Assembly (NCBI GenBank): GCA_000149265.1
Contig: CH002343.1
Location: 152,991-216,990 of the forward strand
Origin: Ciona savignyi
Lineage: Eukaryota > Chordata > Ascidiacea > Phlebobranchia > Cionidae
Direction of reading: 5' to 3'
Length of the DNA: 64,000 bases
This document shows, one piece after another, positions 13,065 to 29,400 of the stretch (positions within the stretch are counted from its first letter, which is position 1; each line of letters opens with the position of its first letter). A model generated the notes under the pieces. It had not been told where the DNA came from, ran no database searches, and was given only the letters and a program-made list of their open reading frames with translations. The position numbers were made by a program, and so were the translations under genes.

Positions 13065-13245
13065 GAGGGAAGTAAGGAATGAGGGAAACTACCCATTAAA
13101 ACTATGGAAACTAATTCTAAACCAACCTTGAACACTAATCTTAACCCCAGAATTAACGCTAACTTTAACCCCATCCCTAACACTTACCGTAACGCTTTAT
13201 TCATTATTTTAATGTGCAGTGTTTCCTCTTCCCTATTTCCCCCCT
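13065..13245. mobile_element. MITE-like element with telomere-like core, copy 1
   Basis: Imperfect terminal inverted repeats (left GAGGGAAGTAAGGAATGAGG; right arm GTTTCCTCTTCCCTATTTCC) flank a core of degenerate CTAACC units. The 43-bp core at 13131-13174 nearly matches 57009-57051 in another element of this window. No coding capacity. Confidence 0.55.
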
Positions 13246-14908
13246 ATTTTATCTGCGCGATTGGAGACATCAGTTAAGGAGTCAGTATCTTCTTACCTTC
13301 AGAGAACATACTAGTCATCAGAAATTTAGTGTGCCTTAGTTAAATAAGGTTAAGAAAATGAGCACAATTTCAAACACCAGTATAAAACTGAACCATTTTC
13401 CAATTTCGTTTTCGCGAAATTTTATTTCCAAAAATATACAATCTCAAAAACAATAAATTAGCACTAAATAAATATCGGAAAGTTTTGGGCCGAGGTCGTA
13501 TAAAGTTCATCCCCGACAAACATACTTATTATGTGTGTGACACACCACATGACGTCACAACGACCTCACTGTGACGTGATAGCTGTTTACACGTCACAGC
13601 ATGGCATTAATTAAAACACAAAATTAAAATATTTGTTCCACAAAAAAGCGACGTATTTTGCATACTTACAGCCGCATTCAGCCTTGTGATTGTACCATAG
13701 GGTATGAGATATTTTATAACAATGGGTAATAATACAAAAGGTCATATGTCATGAACAATATACTAAGATTTCCTTGCGCCCAGCATAGGGTTACCGCGGC
13801 GATTACAGAATGTTTAACATGATTGAGTTTTGTTTAATATCGGTATACTCATTACTTTACTGGGTCCAGACATTATCTACTAAATACCTTGCCCCAAAAC
13901 ACAAGCGACTAATTAGCGACCAGTTAAATCCAGCAAAGGGCTTTTAAGAGATTTAAGTTTTTTTAAATATAAAAGAAAACGTTTTCACGCGGCCAACCGC
14001 CAGATTATAGCATATCCACCGTCGTATAGCTAGTATATACCAAGTCGAATTAGGTGACCAGGGAATCTGTTAGTTTCTTTACAGAGAAATTCCTTACAGT
14101 TAAATGGGTTTTTAAAATAACAGTGCTTACCACGTGGTGAACGCAATCTATTTGTGTTTCTATTTTTTATTTTGGGTGATTTTCCGGGCTAACTGAGTTA
14201 TTTCTACCATTTTGTGCTGCTACAAGTTACTTTATACTTTAAAATAATTTGTTCCGTCCAGTAATATTACGATAAACGAGGCAGTGTCTACTGTATTTGG
14301 AATTCTTTATGATATTTAGTGACATATTAGCGCAATGAATACCATAAACAAGTAATACAGCAAAAATCTAAACTAGTTTAAAGTGCTGGTGACAAACAAT
14401 GCATAAAACTACCGTTGTGCAAAATAAAAAAGTAAAAGCAATACTTCTCGTGACCCAACAATACTGACCTGTGTGTTACACTTTTCTAAAAATTAATTTT
14501 GGACACTTATATTTAGTAAATTTTTATAAATATTATTTAGTAAATTATGATCGCATATATATTTCCACTTGCAATAATGATTTGCTTTTATTTGGAGGAA
14601 TTAAATCTACAGCATCTGATAAATCGGATGTGAAACCTGTTTTCTCTAATGCTACCCATATCTATGCGATTTGAACATTTTTATATTTGGTTTATAACTA
14701 TTTTATATTTTGTCGGGGTATCAGAGATATTCTACTGTGTTACGATGAAAACGCTACAGTTTTTATTTAGCTCGTTAATACACCGGGTCAGGTCATCGCC
14801 ATCGAATGTCTTGACAGACTTATCTAATAGCAAATGACTGGTTTCGATTCTACTTACATTCGGGTAATAGGCATGAAAACGTTTCAAATCGAAGTTCCTG
14901 TTTTTATT

Positions 14909-14987
14909 TTGAAAATTTATGTTACCCCTTATTAAAATGCCAATACCCTTTTTGTGGGTAATTACCCACTGGTTAAGAACCATTGTT
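14909..14987 (-). repeat. Dispersed repeat with GGGTAATTACCC core, copy 2 (inverted)
   Basis: The reverse complement carries GTAATTACCCAC, TTGGCATTTTAA and AGGGGTAACATAAAT in the same order as 7239-7322, with scattered substitutions. Confidence 0.6.
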
Positions 14988-15093
14988 TTAGATGGTTATA
15001 ATACATCGATGGTACATTAACGCTTGCCACGATTTATTCCGCAGTATTGCACTGTCTTTTGTTAATTTAAAGAAGTTATGTGATGAAAGTCGA

Positions 15094-15441
15094 TTAGTGG
15101 TCGTCGTCCCGCCGTCTTCTCGGCCTCTCACGTTTGCAAGGACTCCGTTGGTACGGATCGCAAGATGACGAGGCACAACACGCATTCTCCTGCTGAGGTC
15201 GTTGCCTGCCGTCTGTTGGGTGGCATCCGGCGCAGGTGCTTGCTAATTCGTGGCTGTGGCGGTGCCGTGTGGCATCTTGCATTCTTGACTGGCGGCGTGG
15301 CGACTCGTGACTGCAGCCGCCTCTGTCGTCTTCCCGTGTGGCTGCAGCCGGGGTGCTTGGAGGTCTGGCGACACCGGTGAAGTATTGAAAGATCTGCTGC
15401 GCAACACTTGTGGTTGGGTTTAAAGCAGTGCTGGGTCTAAA
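15094..15441 (-). CDS. GC-rich open reading island, unidentified
   Basis: A minus-strand frame stays open for 115 codons between stops, in a patch clearly richer in G and C than its surroundings. The translation is Pro/Arg/Ser-rich, with several Cys and His (CAGCH, ACCASSSC) and a basic acidic tail (RERPRRRRDDDH). The first ATG is internal, at about residue 53. The plus strand is also partly open, as expected from GC bias. Cysteine spacing does not match a standard CCHC knuckle. It could be a relic of a retroelement, an exon of an unrecognised gene, or chance. I do not assign a function. Confidence 0.25.
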   Translation of the reverse strand, partial: FRPSTALNPTTSVAQQIFQYFTGVARPPSTPAAATREDDRGGCSHESPRRQSRMQDATRHRHSHELASTCAGCHPTDGRQRPQQENACCASSSCDPYQRSPCKRERPRRRRDDDH

Positions 15442-16304
15442 TCAACAATGACATGTCGTCAGTTCAGTAACGGATGACTGAATAAATTAACAGTACATTA
15501 TTGCGGCAAACAAGGTTGTAATTAAAGATATAAAATAATCAGTGAACTGCAGCATAACTATCTCTGTAGTATACACTGTACTATAGCATTAATAGCTCGA
15601 AAGTGGGCGCGAGTTAACGAACATAACAAGTGATAAATCGGTTAACAAAATGTGCAGTTATCCCACCCGCCAGGACACACATTTCACATCTATTCACTAA
15701 ACATTCCAATTCTCTTCACTTTATACTTATCGCGCACTACACAATGCAATAATAGCGCACTACCTATACTGTAGCACTTAGACTGGAGATTATATACCGA
15801 GGCATGTACCACCCGAAAACAACTGATCCGTGTCCCAACCTTAACTCATCGTAGTTGTAAGTAGTTTACAGCCATTACCCCAAACTAGTGTAGTATTGCA
15901 AACACCCACTACTAAAGTTTGTAAAGGAACGTCTACAAATTTCTGTGCGGCATCGAAAATGTCCCGTGAAAACCCTTTAATTTCCGTTATATTAAGGAAG
16001 CAGTGTTTTTACCTCGCATCTATACTGGCTTTGTAAAAGTTAGAAAAATCTTAGTAAAATAAATATATTGATTTTAATTTAGGCATTGTAGATATAGTGA
16101 GAATGTTTAGTAGGATGCCTCCTTAACCCAATCTGCAATAGGTTAAACTCGACTAAATATGAAATTTGAACATCCGATATCTGCCATCACACAAACATTA
16201 CAAACCTGGTTTACCTGCTTCAAATGTGACAATCTTAAGCTCAATCTTGAAATAATTTGGTTTTATCGCGTTTTAATGAAAAAACACGCAAATATGAGAT
16301 CCAC

Positions 16305-19313
<3,009 letters not shown>

Positions 19314-19507
19314 AATCGAACGGCGGATTTAAATATATTTCATGTATAACAGCGCACTCGAACACAATATACGAATCACATGGAGAGCTTAAGCTTGACT
19401 TAGGTAACATTACTTATCATATCTCTCCAGGCAAATTAACTTTATGAATTTATCAATAAAAAATCCTAAACTAAACCGTATTTTCAACGATTTTTTTGTG
19501 GGAATAA

Positions 19508-19515
19508 TGACGTCA
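19508..19515. promoter_or_regulatory. Perfect CRE octamer upstream of TSSK
   Basis: TGACGTCA, about 195 bases upstream of the kinase start codon. CRE sites bound by CREM-type factors drive many post-meiotic testis genes in mammals. Use of this site in the present organism is an inference. Confidence 0.4.
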
Positions 19516-20431
19516 TAGCTATCACTGTGATCGGGTCAAGAGTATTATGACGAAACAAACAGAACCAAATATACTGAGAGTGAAATATTTTATTCAATAA
19601 GGGGAAGGGTGGGCGAAATAAAAAGGGAAATAATACGACAGTTTCACTAGCGCATGTACAAACAGCAAAGCACAGTAAATGTTGTACCACGGTGACTCTG
19701 GTAAGACAGTAACTGCTAGATCGGGTTGTATTTGGGGTAAGTTGTAGCAAATATCGAGTTACTTTTACCTCACAGTTGGCATGGCAATTTATTGTTATGT
19801 GCACAACCCGACGTAACGGCCATATTATGACAAGACTATAACCCATAACTTGCAGGACAAAAATTAAGCAAAGATTAATGCCAACAAAACACGTTACGCA
19901 AGATAAAAAACAAAAGTCACTGTGCTTTCTCCACAGACAAAATAGAAAAAAAAAACGAAACTATCACCCACGATGAAAATCTTGTAAACGTCAATCAGCA
20001 CTGAGAGTTTTTTTTTAAAAAAAACTCCAAGATTCAATTACAGTGAAGGTTGAAACGACGGCTAACCAAGGAATAGGATAGTAGCACTGTACGGAAAATC
20101 CGACCAGTAAAGTGCTATATTACCACGCCCACACAAGTTTATATTTGCAAATCAGAAAAACTCGCCAACCGTGTGTACTATGTGAGACCATCACGTCAAG
20201 TAAACAACACTTGTCCAAATTAATTGAAAATATAAAGAACTTTTCAACTTAAAAATTATCAATGAGATTTCTTATCATATAAAACAAATGATTCCTTCAG
20301 CTGTATACCAATGATATTAAACATAAATGCGGCAAAAAAATACAAAAAAGTAACACAAACGAAAAATATCAAAAAATGAAAAATAAATTAGTAAAGGAGA
20401 ATGACAGGCGGTGGGTGTGTGAAGCAGCTAG

Positions 20432-23400
20432 CTAGTGTCTTACTGCAAATTCGGAAAGCTCTTTTAAAGTCTGGACAGCAGCTTGCAAACGTTGTATTGA
20501 ATCTGCGTTGTTTTGTATTGAGTCTTGGATCTTGCTTTTCTTTGTCACTTTGCTCTGCGAGTGGAGCGGTTGGGAGAAAGGAAATACAAGATACAATTTC
20601 CCATGTTTCAACCCGTGAATGTGAAAACGCATTCGGCTCTTGTGTGTTGTACATGATTGAGATATTACACAAGGTACAATTACAAGGTACAATTTTCCCA
20701 CGATTCAACCCGTGAATGTGAAAACGCATTGGGCTGTTATCACACGATGTATCAGCTAATCAACTCGTTCGTACAATCCACTAGGTTACCGAACTAGTGT
20801 GTTGTACATGATTGATATTACTGTTTAACTTCAACCAATTTATCGACTAAGTTTAGTCGATGTACCTACAAATGCATGTCTAGCGTCTGGTTGCGATGCC
20901 ACGGACTTTTAGTTGCCTGCAATTCTGCAGACCGTGGACGTCTTACTAAATAAGCTATCTACCTTTAATTATCATAAAGGGATTGATACGTGTTTTCACA
21001 GCTTGATTTTGTTAAAATGAAATTACTGTTAGGTTACACGACATTTGTGTTAAACGCGAAAACTGGTGCGTAAACACAAGAGATCTTTACATGGCCAATC
21101 GATAGATTACCTTACTAATAGTAGGGTTTACCGGCGATATTGCAGTGTTTTGTATATTTAAGAAATTTTGCTACGGTCTTTGTCCAACACAATAATCCAC
21201 TACGTTCAACCAACATGTGGTGTGTGACAAATGCCTGGTTTTAAACTAAAAACTCACTAGTATCGATGACGCGAGCGTTCGGACTTGCTCGTTTAGTTTT
21301 CTCTCCTCGTCGCCGAGCGATTCCCGACGTTTTACCTCGCGTTCCATCGTCTCATTACGTTGTGCGTCGAATGTGAAGTACGAATGAACTATCGACTGCA
21401 ATCCCGGCCACGTGGCGGCGGTAGAGGGGTCGGAAAACTAGAGAAGGGAAAGTAAATCGTTTATGTACGATCGTGTGGCCAAATGGTTAACGCGACCGGA
21501 TAGAATAGAATAGGATATTCATCTTTATCCCCGTGAATGGGAAAACCAAGGGGGTTAACACACGGGCAATCGTCAGATCACCTCAATTTGGTAGAACCCA
21601 TTATTCCGCTGGGTTCAGGCAATGTCCGTTAAGTGCCTTGCCCAAGGACACAACCAACAAGCTAACGACCAGTTTCGCACCTGCAACCTTTCGATTAAAA
21701 GGCGACGCACTTAACCGTTAGACCAACGGGCCGGACACGATACATATAACGACTTTTATAAAAAAAACGGTCCTTGTGAATAGCCCATCATGGGTTCAAA
21801 ACTTAGCTCAGTAAAAAAAAAAAGTAAATCGTTTATGTACGATCGTGTGGCCAAATGGTTAACGAGACCAATACATATACCGACTACAATACAAAAAACG
21901 GTCCGAGTAACGATGCCATCATGGGTTTGACACTTGGCTCGGTTAAAAATCGATTATGTACGTGTTAACCATTTGGCCACATGACCTATACATTTAGCAG
22001 TTCTATACAAAAAGGTCTTAGGAACGAGCACATAATCGACTCAAAACTGAGCCAGGTAAATAAAAAAGTATATTGTTGGGGAAGTTGTTATTCCGATATA
22101 AAGTAAGAACTATCGGTAAAATATCTCGAATTAAAATAGGTTTAAATAAACGAAACTCAGATATATTCCCAGGAATGGAAACAAACAGGTAGATTTAACA
22201 AGGTTAAACGTCAGATTACATTCTAAGGTCAGGTTACAGAATAGATTACAGATAGATAGTTAGAGAAATTTGCTTTTCAATTTCTTTCATAGAAAAAATG
22301 CGTTTTTGTTTAAATTATTGAACCACTGGATATAAAGAAATGACCATTGAGTGACTTGACCACAAGGGCAGTGTATTACATTAATACTTGCAACCCTTCT
22401 GAAAGTCAACATATATGCACCCGATCAAAAATGACCCCAATGTTTGCCAATCTCACCTTTTCTTTACAATGCATGCAGAACCACATAGCGACAGGGGCAG
22501 TTTGCAAGGGGGGTTTTGTGCAGGAAAGGTGATAGAAGTTACCACATGTGTCACACGATACCAGCTCCCCCATCAATTTGTGGCACTTGAAGCATCCATC
22601 CTTCTGTGGGAGTTAGGGTTGTCAATAACCCCATGAATTCCTTTTGTTTTCAAGAAATTTTAATTGCTTGGTTGTATAAAGGAGTGGGTAACAAGAGTGG
22701 GTAAGATCCTCCTCAAATTACAGCAAAATACATCAATTTGAAATTAATTATTGAACAGCTACCGTAATCAGACAATAGACATGAGGTATTTTGCTCAGGT
22801 CAGTTAATCCAAATAACAAAGATAAATCAAGCGACATGCATAGCATTGAATGATTTTATCAACATGACCAATAAATCAATAAATACCAGTCATTATGAAG
22901 ATTACAAGATTATCAACTAAGTAGTTGGGTTGCAGAGTTAAAACAGATGATAATTAATAATTGAGCTGAAAGATTTAAACCCCAATAGAAGTGTGCAGAG
23001 CGACATCCAAATGTCACCTTTTCACTCTTTGTTTTCAATTTCGAGGTATCCTGTGATGTCACAGTCAAATTAGACGGTTTCGCTTGCTCAATGATACGTG
23101 ACGCTTCTTCGGTGATGTCACTGCGCTTGGTCGAACTACGTGGGCGACCTAGTAAATTATAACGGGTTAAAAATATTGCCAATGCCATCAACACCACCTG
23201 TCACAAAGAAATCCCAACCCCATATATCCCCAATGTAATACACCCCTCCACCTCCAGTACAATTAACCCCAAAATGCCTTCTTCACTGAAAGTAGAATAC
23301 AACCCCAATGCCCTAAATACCCACTATTATAATAGATCTATGGTATATTATACCCCCTATAATATATAGAGGTCTAAAGTATAGATCCACGGTGTAATAT

Positions 23401-26400
23401 ACCCCCTATAATACATAGGGGCGTATAATATAGATCAAAGGTATACATATATTAGTTAATATACCCACAAGCAGCCAAACCCCCAATCACCTCCGGTACC
23501 TCTGGGTCGTTTCACCGCAGGCATGATGTCATCAATCCCCAGCAACTCCGAAGGCAACAACCGTTTCGCAGATTCGGCGGCAGACGTAGAAACATAGATA
23601 CCACCACTGTACACCGGGTTGGCCGCTACTTTCCGACGGCCGTATCGACGATTGCGCAATCTCTCAGCCCGCTCAGTCGGAACTAACTGCAGCAGTGCAA
23701 GGAAGTCGTGTTTCTGAGAAATGAATTAAATGCATTTTAGTGATTGTTTTAAGAAGCCTATCATGACTGGACAGAGTTAGGCAGTTGTTGCTTTAATGGA
23801 ACCAAATAGGGTAAAAAAGAGGGAAACCAGATATTGAACATACTGCAACACCTTTGTTAACCAAGCTGTTAGCATGAGAAATTATCACAATTAACTAGAG
23901 TATATAAAATTAGCATGCAAAATACTTTCTATAAATCAATATCCAAGGGCAAATGTCCTCATGAGACTACTTTGTATGCAGCAGCAGCAGTTAAAGATTT
24001 TTATGGTTTATCTTCTACACAACCCCTAACATCTCCCCACACACTTACGTTTGACTGCATGTTATTTATTGCTGCATAATTACGAGCACTTTTTGGGGTG
24101 CTCTTTGGATTATCCGCTAATTTAACCTCAAGCTCGGGAGATTGTTTTAAGTTTCGTGACGCAAGGACCTTTAGAAGATGTTTGGTGTCCGGAGCTTTGT
24201 ATGGGTAACCTGGGTAAATTGTATGGGTAACCTTTATATGTTGTATTTAGGGAAATATTCCTTTTTTGGGGATTAGTATGGTTTGTTTAGTTTAATCACA
24301 CAAAAACCAGACATGGAATTCTTTGTATGAAATTCCCATATTGCTAAGTACAGTACAGTTAAGAAAATTTGAGAACTTCTATCAGTGTGGGTTAACATCT
24401 TTATCACCTTCATTAAGATAATCCAATCAGGTAATAAAGATGTTGACTAATATAATCAAGTCGCTAAATAAAAAATAGACAACAAATATGTGAGTAATAA
24501 CTGTTAAACTACATATTTATAAAAAATCTTTAAAAATTACCATTCCCAGAATAGTTTTTCTGCTGTGCCGTCATTACGATGTTTTGCGACAATTTCTTCA
24601 GTGACTTCAAATTTTCCTGCACGGTCGGTTTGCGATTTGCTTCGTTTCCAATGGGGATGAAACAGGATGGTTCTGGTGGTGATTTGATGTTCAGCCACAC
24701 TGTGGGGTGGTTAGTTGGCTAACAACGGCATGAGGCTTGAACTTGTTTGACAGTTTAAAGGACTGCGCACCAGTTAAAACGTTTTATTAGTTAACTGATT
24801 TATTTTCAGTTAATCACTAAAATATCCAGAAACAGTAAGCAATTTGTGGATTAAATGCTTCTAATTTAATCTAATAAAAAGGAGCATGTAGGTGATACTG
24901 GCTTGTGAAACATGTTTTTAGCTCAAGAGTGCTAGTTCACCATTAATTACTGGTTACCAGTGCTTTTAGACTGCTTTTCTACACTAAGACAGTGCAGAAA
25001 AAAAAGAAAAACAATTATTTCATGTATTTTAAAAATGGCCATTAAAGATTAAATGTCGAAAAAGAGCTAACTGCATGGTAAAAACAATAGTTTTAGGTCA
25101 ATGAAGTGAAAAACTCCCTTTTGTGAGATTTTGACAAAACCGACTTTAATTTAGCAATTTTTTTTGGAATGATATTGACGAAATAAGATAAGAAAATACA
25201 CATTTTTAGCATTGCTAAAGGGAGGTGGAATTAAATATCAAATCTACGAAGTAAAATACCAGATACAAACCTGGCTTTCCATGAGAAGTAGGTGGCAGTG
25301 TAGAGCTGAAAGCTTCCTTTAGACTTTCTGGAGTCGAAGCCAAGTTCGGTCGCAGAGCTTTTGGTGACACCAATCTGTAAAGTTGATTGGCATTACTGTT
25401 TATGAACATAGTTGGGAACAATGACTATTGTGAGCTGTGCATTGTGGGTGGGAGGGTGATGAGTAAGTTTTCGTTTATGTTGCACGAAGCTGAAAACAAA
25501 GTTAAATTAAGTTATGCAATAAGTTCTTTTAGAAATACTGGTGACTGTGCAAATATCCTTTGATATTTATATTAATGAAGCTTTTATTAATAACATATTA
25601 AAAATACAGCTATACAGCCTTAATTTTAACAAAACAATAGTAGTATATAATTGTATATTCCACACTTTAAATAGAATGGGATAGGATATCTGTGTTTAGA
25701 ACTATGAATAAAATACAGGGGGCGTTTTTAAATGGGCAATCAAGAGATTACCTTGCGATCATTATCGGGTTACCAGACATATTGCAATGTGTTGTAAAGG
25801 ATTGGGATGTTTCTTCAATTTTAACTGGAACACATTTATCCACTAGGTTTTGGAGATTACATAAAAATTTTAAATATATTTTCACTTCAAGTTGTAATTT
25901 GTACCAGTACACTGGTAGGATGAAACAGACCGGTGGGTTAACATCCCCCTCCCAGAAAATAAATGATCACCGTCCTATCCATTCAAAAGAGCATTACCTA
26001 AATGTTGATTTGTCATTGTTCAGTTTGGAGGTGGAAAGCAACACGATTGATCTTCCTACAGGTCTGCCAGATACAGGAACCTGAGAATTCGTATCAAAAA
26101 ATTATTTTTGTTTTTTGATAAATTTGTTCTATTCCTGTGGAGCAGTATTCAGTCTACAGTTAACCTTACAACATCCTACTATGATGTACATGCGGAAGAT
26201 TTGTGCGCTGAAGGATTTATTTATCGTTCTCGCCGGATAACAGTACCCACATTCAATTATTGTATGAGAAGAGCATTGCTTATAAATTTTGCTCAACTCG
26301 TCACAATCTAATGGGTTGAAGCAATGTTTGTTAAATTACTTGTTTAAGATCACAGGTGACCAGCAAGTAGCTGATTTTGAACCCGCAACCTTCTGGTTGT

Positions 26401-29400
26401 GTGTCGGCATGGGGCATTCAGAATACTAAATTTGTGTCTGCATTTTATCAGAATACTAATAGTATAAAATATCTGTTATCGTCCTTAGTTTAATTGTTTT
26501 CTACCAGTGTGCACAAAACAAAATATTTTATTTATAGACTTACATTTCGATCTGTCTACCACAACACCCAAATAAAAACACTTAAAACGCAACGAGAATG
26601 CCACTCGACATGCCATTTATGTAATCCATAGCATATTAATTGAATATAACACCATCCGACTTACTCTGAATTTTACCGTTTGACTGGTTGGTCGTTTGCT
26701 TGAGGTAAATTCTGATATAGGAGTAATCGGAAGGATGACAGGTGTGTTTGGGTAATAGCTTTTAAAAAGATGATTCGACTGTGAACCGGACTTGGTGAGG
26801 TTTAACGGTTGCTGTTCAACCTTTACTGTCGTCCCATTCTGTGCAACTGTAGTGGTGGGTGTGTGAGGGATCACAACACTGTTGTTGGCTAATACTTTGG
26901 ACAGTTCCTTTGTCTCGTGTTGCTTTTTAAAGTTCGTTGTCAACTTGTCGTTTAAAACTTTGTTCACTATTGCCATGCATGAGCCACTAGGTGTGACTGT
27001 AGCATCACAATGGGAAGGCTGACCATTTTGTGTTGGATAATGATTTGATTGGGCAACGGGTGAAGAATTATCTATCACTTCTGATTTTATAACTTTGGAT
27101 ACCTTTCGGTTTGTTTCTGTAAACAAAAAAATTTAAGCAAACTGTTTTGCAGTACCGTATGTCTATATAAATTAAAGGAAAATGGGTCAGTTGATACTAA
27201 ATGGTTAATTATTGTTGCTGGATCTATAACAGTGTGTGGATAATCAGGCACGACAATTAATTCATTAATTTGTACCACTGGGTTGCCGCAATCTAAAATG
27301 CCTTTCTCAGAAGTCGAGTGTTGCACCTAATATCCCTAAATACAATGCACCAAGTATCAATGATTTAGCTGACCAGTTAGCCTAATCATTAGGAGTGTTG
27401 GCGACCTTCAGGCAGCCAAAAGGTTAGATATCCGACCGGTTAGTCTGGTGGTTTAGTGCGATGCCTTTCAACGGAAAGGTTGTAGCTTCGAAACTGATCT
27501 CTAGCTAGTGGGTTGTGTCCTTGGGCAAGGCACATAACAGCCATTGCCTGAACCCAGCAGTTTATTAGGTTCTACCAAATAGAAGTGTACAACAAACGTG
27601 TGAATCATACACAACAAACTGCAATAGCTCCGGTAACCCGACGGTGGGCGCGAGGTGATCTGATAATTGCCTGTGTGTTAAACCCATTGGTTTTCCCATT
27701 CACGGCAATAAACATGAACATCCCATCCTATTTAATCAAGATATGGTTTTATCCTTGTGCAAGGCACTTAGCAGAAATCTCATACATCCAGTAGATTAAT
27801 GGGTGAAACAAAAAAAATAATTAATGTTCCAATTATATACAACACACTGCAATATACTCATTAAAGGAGATAAAACAATAATATCCTTACTATATCTTTG
27901 ATATTAAAAAGGATTAAATATACTAACACAACCGGATAAATCTGGCATTATACATCACTATACATACATATATAAACCCATTATTTTATTGTAATTTGAA
28001 GTATTAACCCATACCTTGTAATTGGCCATTAAAGATTCCTTTCTCAACTTGAGCTTTCTGGTTTTCCTTTTGTTTTGACTTGCCCAGATGCTTTTGTATC
28101 GTACCTAGCTCTGCTATGTGCTTCTGCACATCCTTTAATTGTTTCTTAAGCTCCTCATCCTGGTTATTCAGCGAAGACAAAGATTTATTGAATCACAACA
28201 GTTCAGTAAAAACTGTGCAACCATAAAATGTTAAAACACACTGAATAACCAATTCAAGTGTTTAACTTTCAATTTATAGGAAAAGGTTTATATTAAACAC
28301 TATAATGTTTTGGGATGTGTGATTTCCCTAAATGCCTCATGGTTAAACAATGTAAAACAGCAGTACCTCCCTGACTATAGAGAAGTTAAAATTCCATTCA
28401 AAAGCTTTAAAAACTAACTTAAGAATAGTTTGAAGGTATGAAACCTTAATAAAATTACAGTATTTTATCAGATTTTTATTCAGTAGGTATTTTTTATTAT
28501 TACTGATTGGCAAAGAAACTTGAAAAAATAGCAAATGTCAGTTGTTAAAACATTTGAATGTCTTTGAAATGTCAAAATAAATTATTAATTTAACAAAATC
28601 ATTTCTAAAACAAAGTTGCAAAGCAGAAATAATTATGTAATTTAAACATAAATATGCCTAAAGAAATATGTGCAGTAGTGGCAAATATTGCAACATGAAT
28701 TAAAAAAATTACACAGTTAATAAATTACCTTCGGGTTCTCTTTTAACTTTGCCATCAAAATCTGCAGAAAATAAATAGAATGCATTTGATAATTTAAAAC
28801 TAGGGAAGCATGCTAATGCATAACTAGGTAATCAACATAAATAAAAGTTATATATTCATGTATGTATAATTATCAATATTAAGCATTCAATTAGTCAGTG
28901 GTGTTTTATCACAGGGGTAATTAAACACAGAGTGTTTTATAGGATAGGATAGGATAGGATATTCATGTTTATCCCCGTGAATGGGAAAACCAAGGGGGTT
29001 ATCACACGGGCAATCGTCAGATCACCTCACGCCCACCGTCGGGTTACCGGAGCTAATGCAGTGTGTTGTATATGATAAACACGTTCCTTCAATTTGGTAG
29101 AACCCATTTATCCGCTGGGTTCAGGCAATGTCCGTAAAGTGCCTTGCCCAAGGACACAACCGACTAGCTAGCGAACAGTTTCGCACCTGCAACCTTTCGA
29201 TTGAAAGGCGACGCACTTAACCGCTAGACCACCGGGCCGGACATTATCACAGGGGCAATCATTAGATTACTGGAGCTATTGCAGTGTTTTGTGTTTTGTA
29301 AATGATTCAATTGGTTATTCAATTTTAAAGTAGAACCCATTAGTCCTCTGGATCTGGGCAATATCCATTAAGTACATTGCCCAAGGACACAGCAAACTAG

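Larger units (their letters stand above)
12680..16304. other. Intergenic region between the SCO-spondin-like and TSSK genes
   Basis: No supported gene apart from the uncertain open island at 15094-15441. Contents seen: CRE octamers at 12831 and 13550, a MITE-like element at 13065-13245, a diverged SINE relic near 13660-13960 (shares the TGCC..AAGGACACAA-type segment), and an inverted copy of the GGGTAATTACCC repeat at 14909-14987. Confidence 0.55.

Noticed and set aside
24541..24699. Alternative open frame of this PHF21A-like exon (VAEHQITTRTILFHP)
   Set aside because: Open within the exon and the one before it, but reaches a stop in the next exon, while the chosen frame continues into the AT-hook and PHD finger.
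25692..26084. 130-codon plus-strand frame
   Set aside because: Its first part is a diverged composite SINE and the rest has no recognisable domain; it lies in an intron of the PHF21A-like gene.
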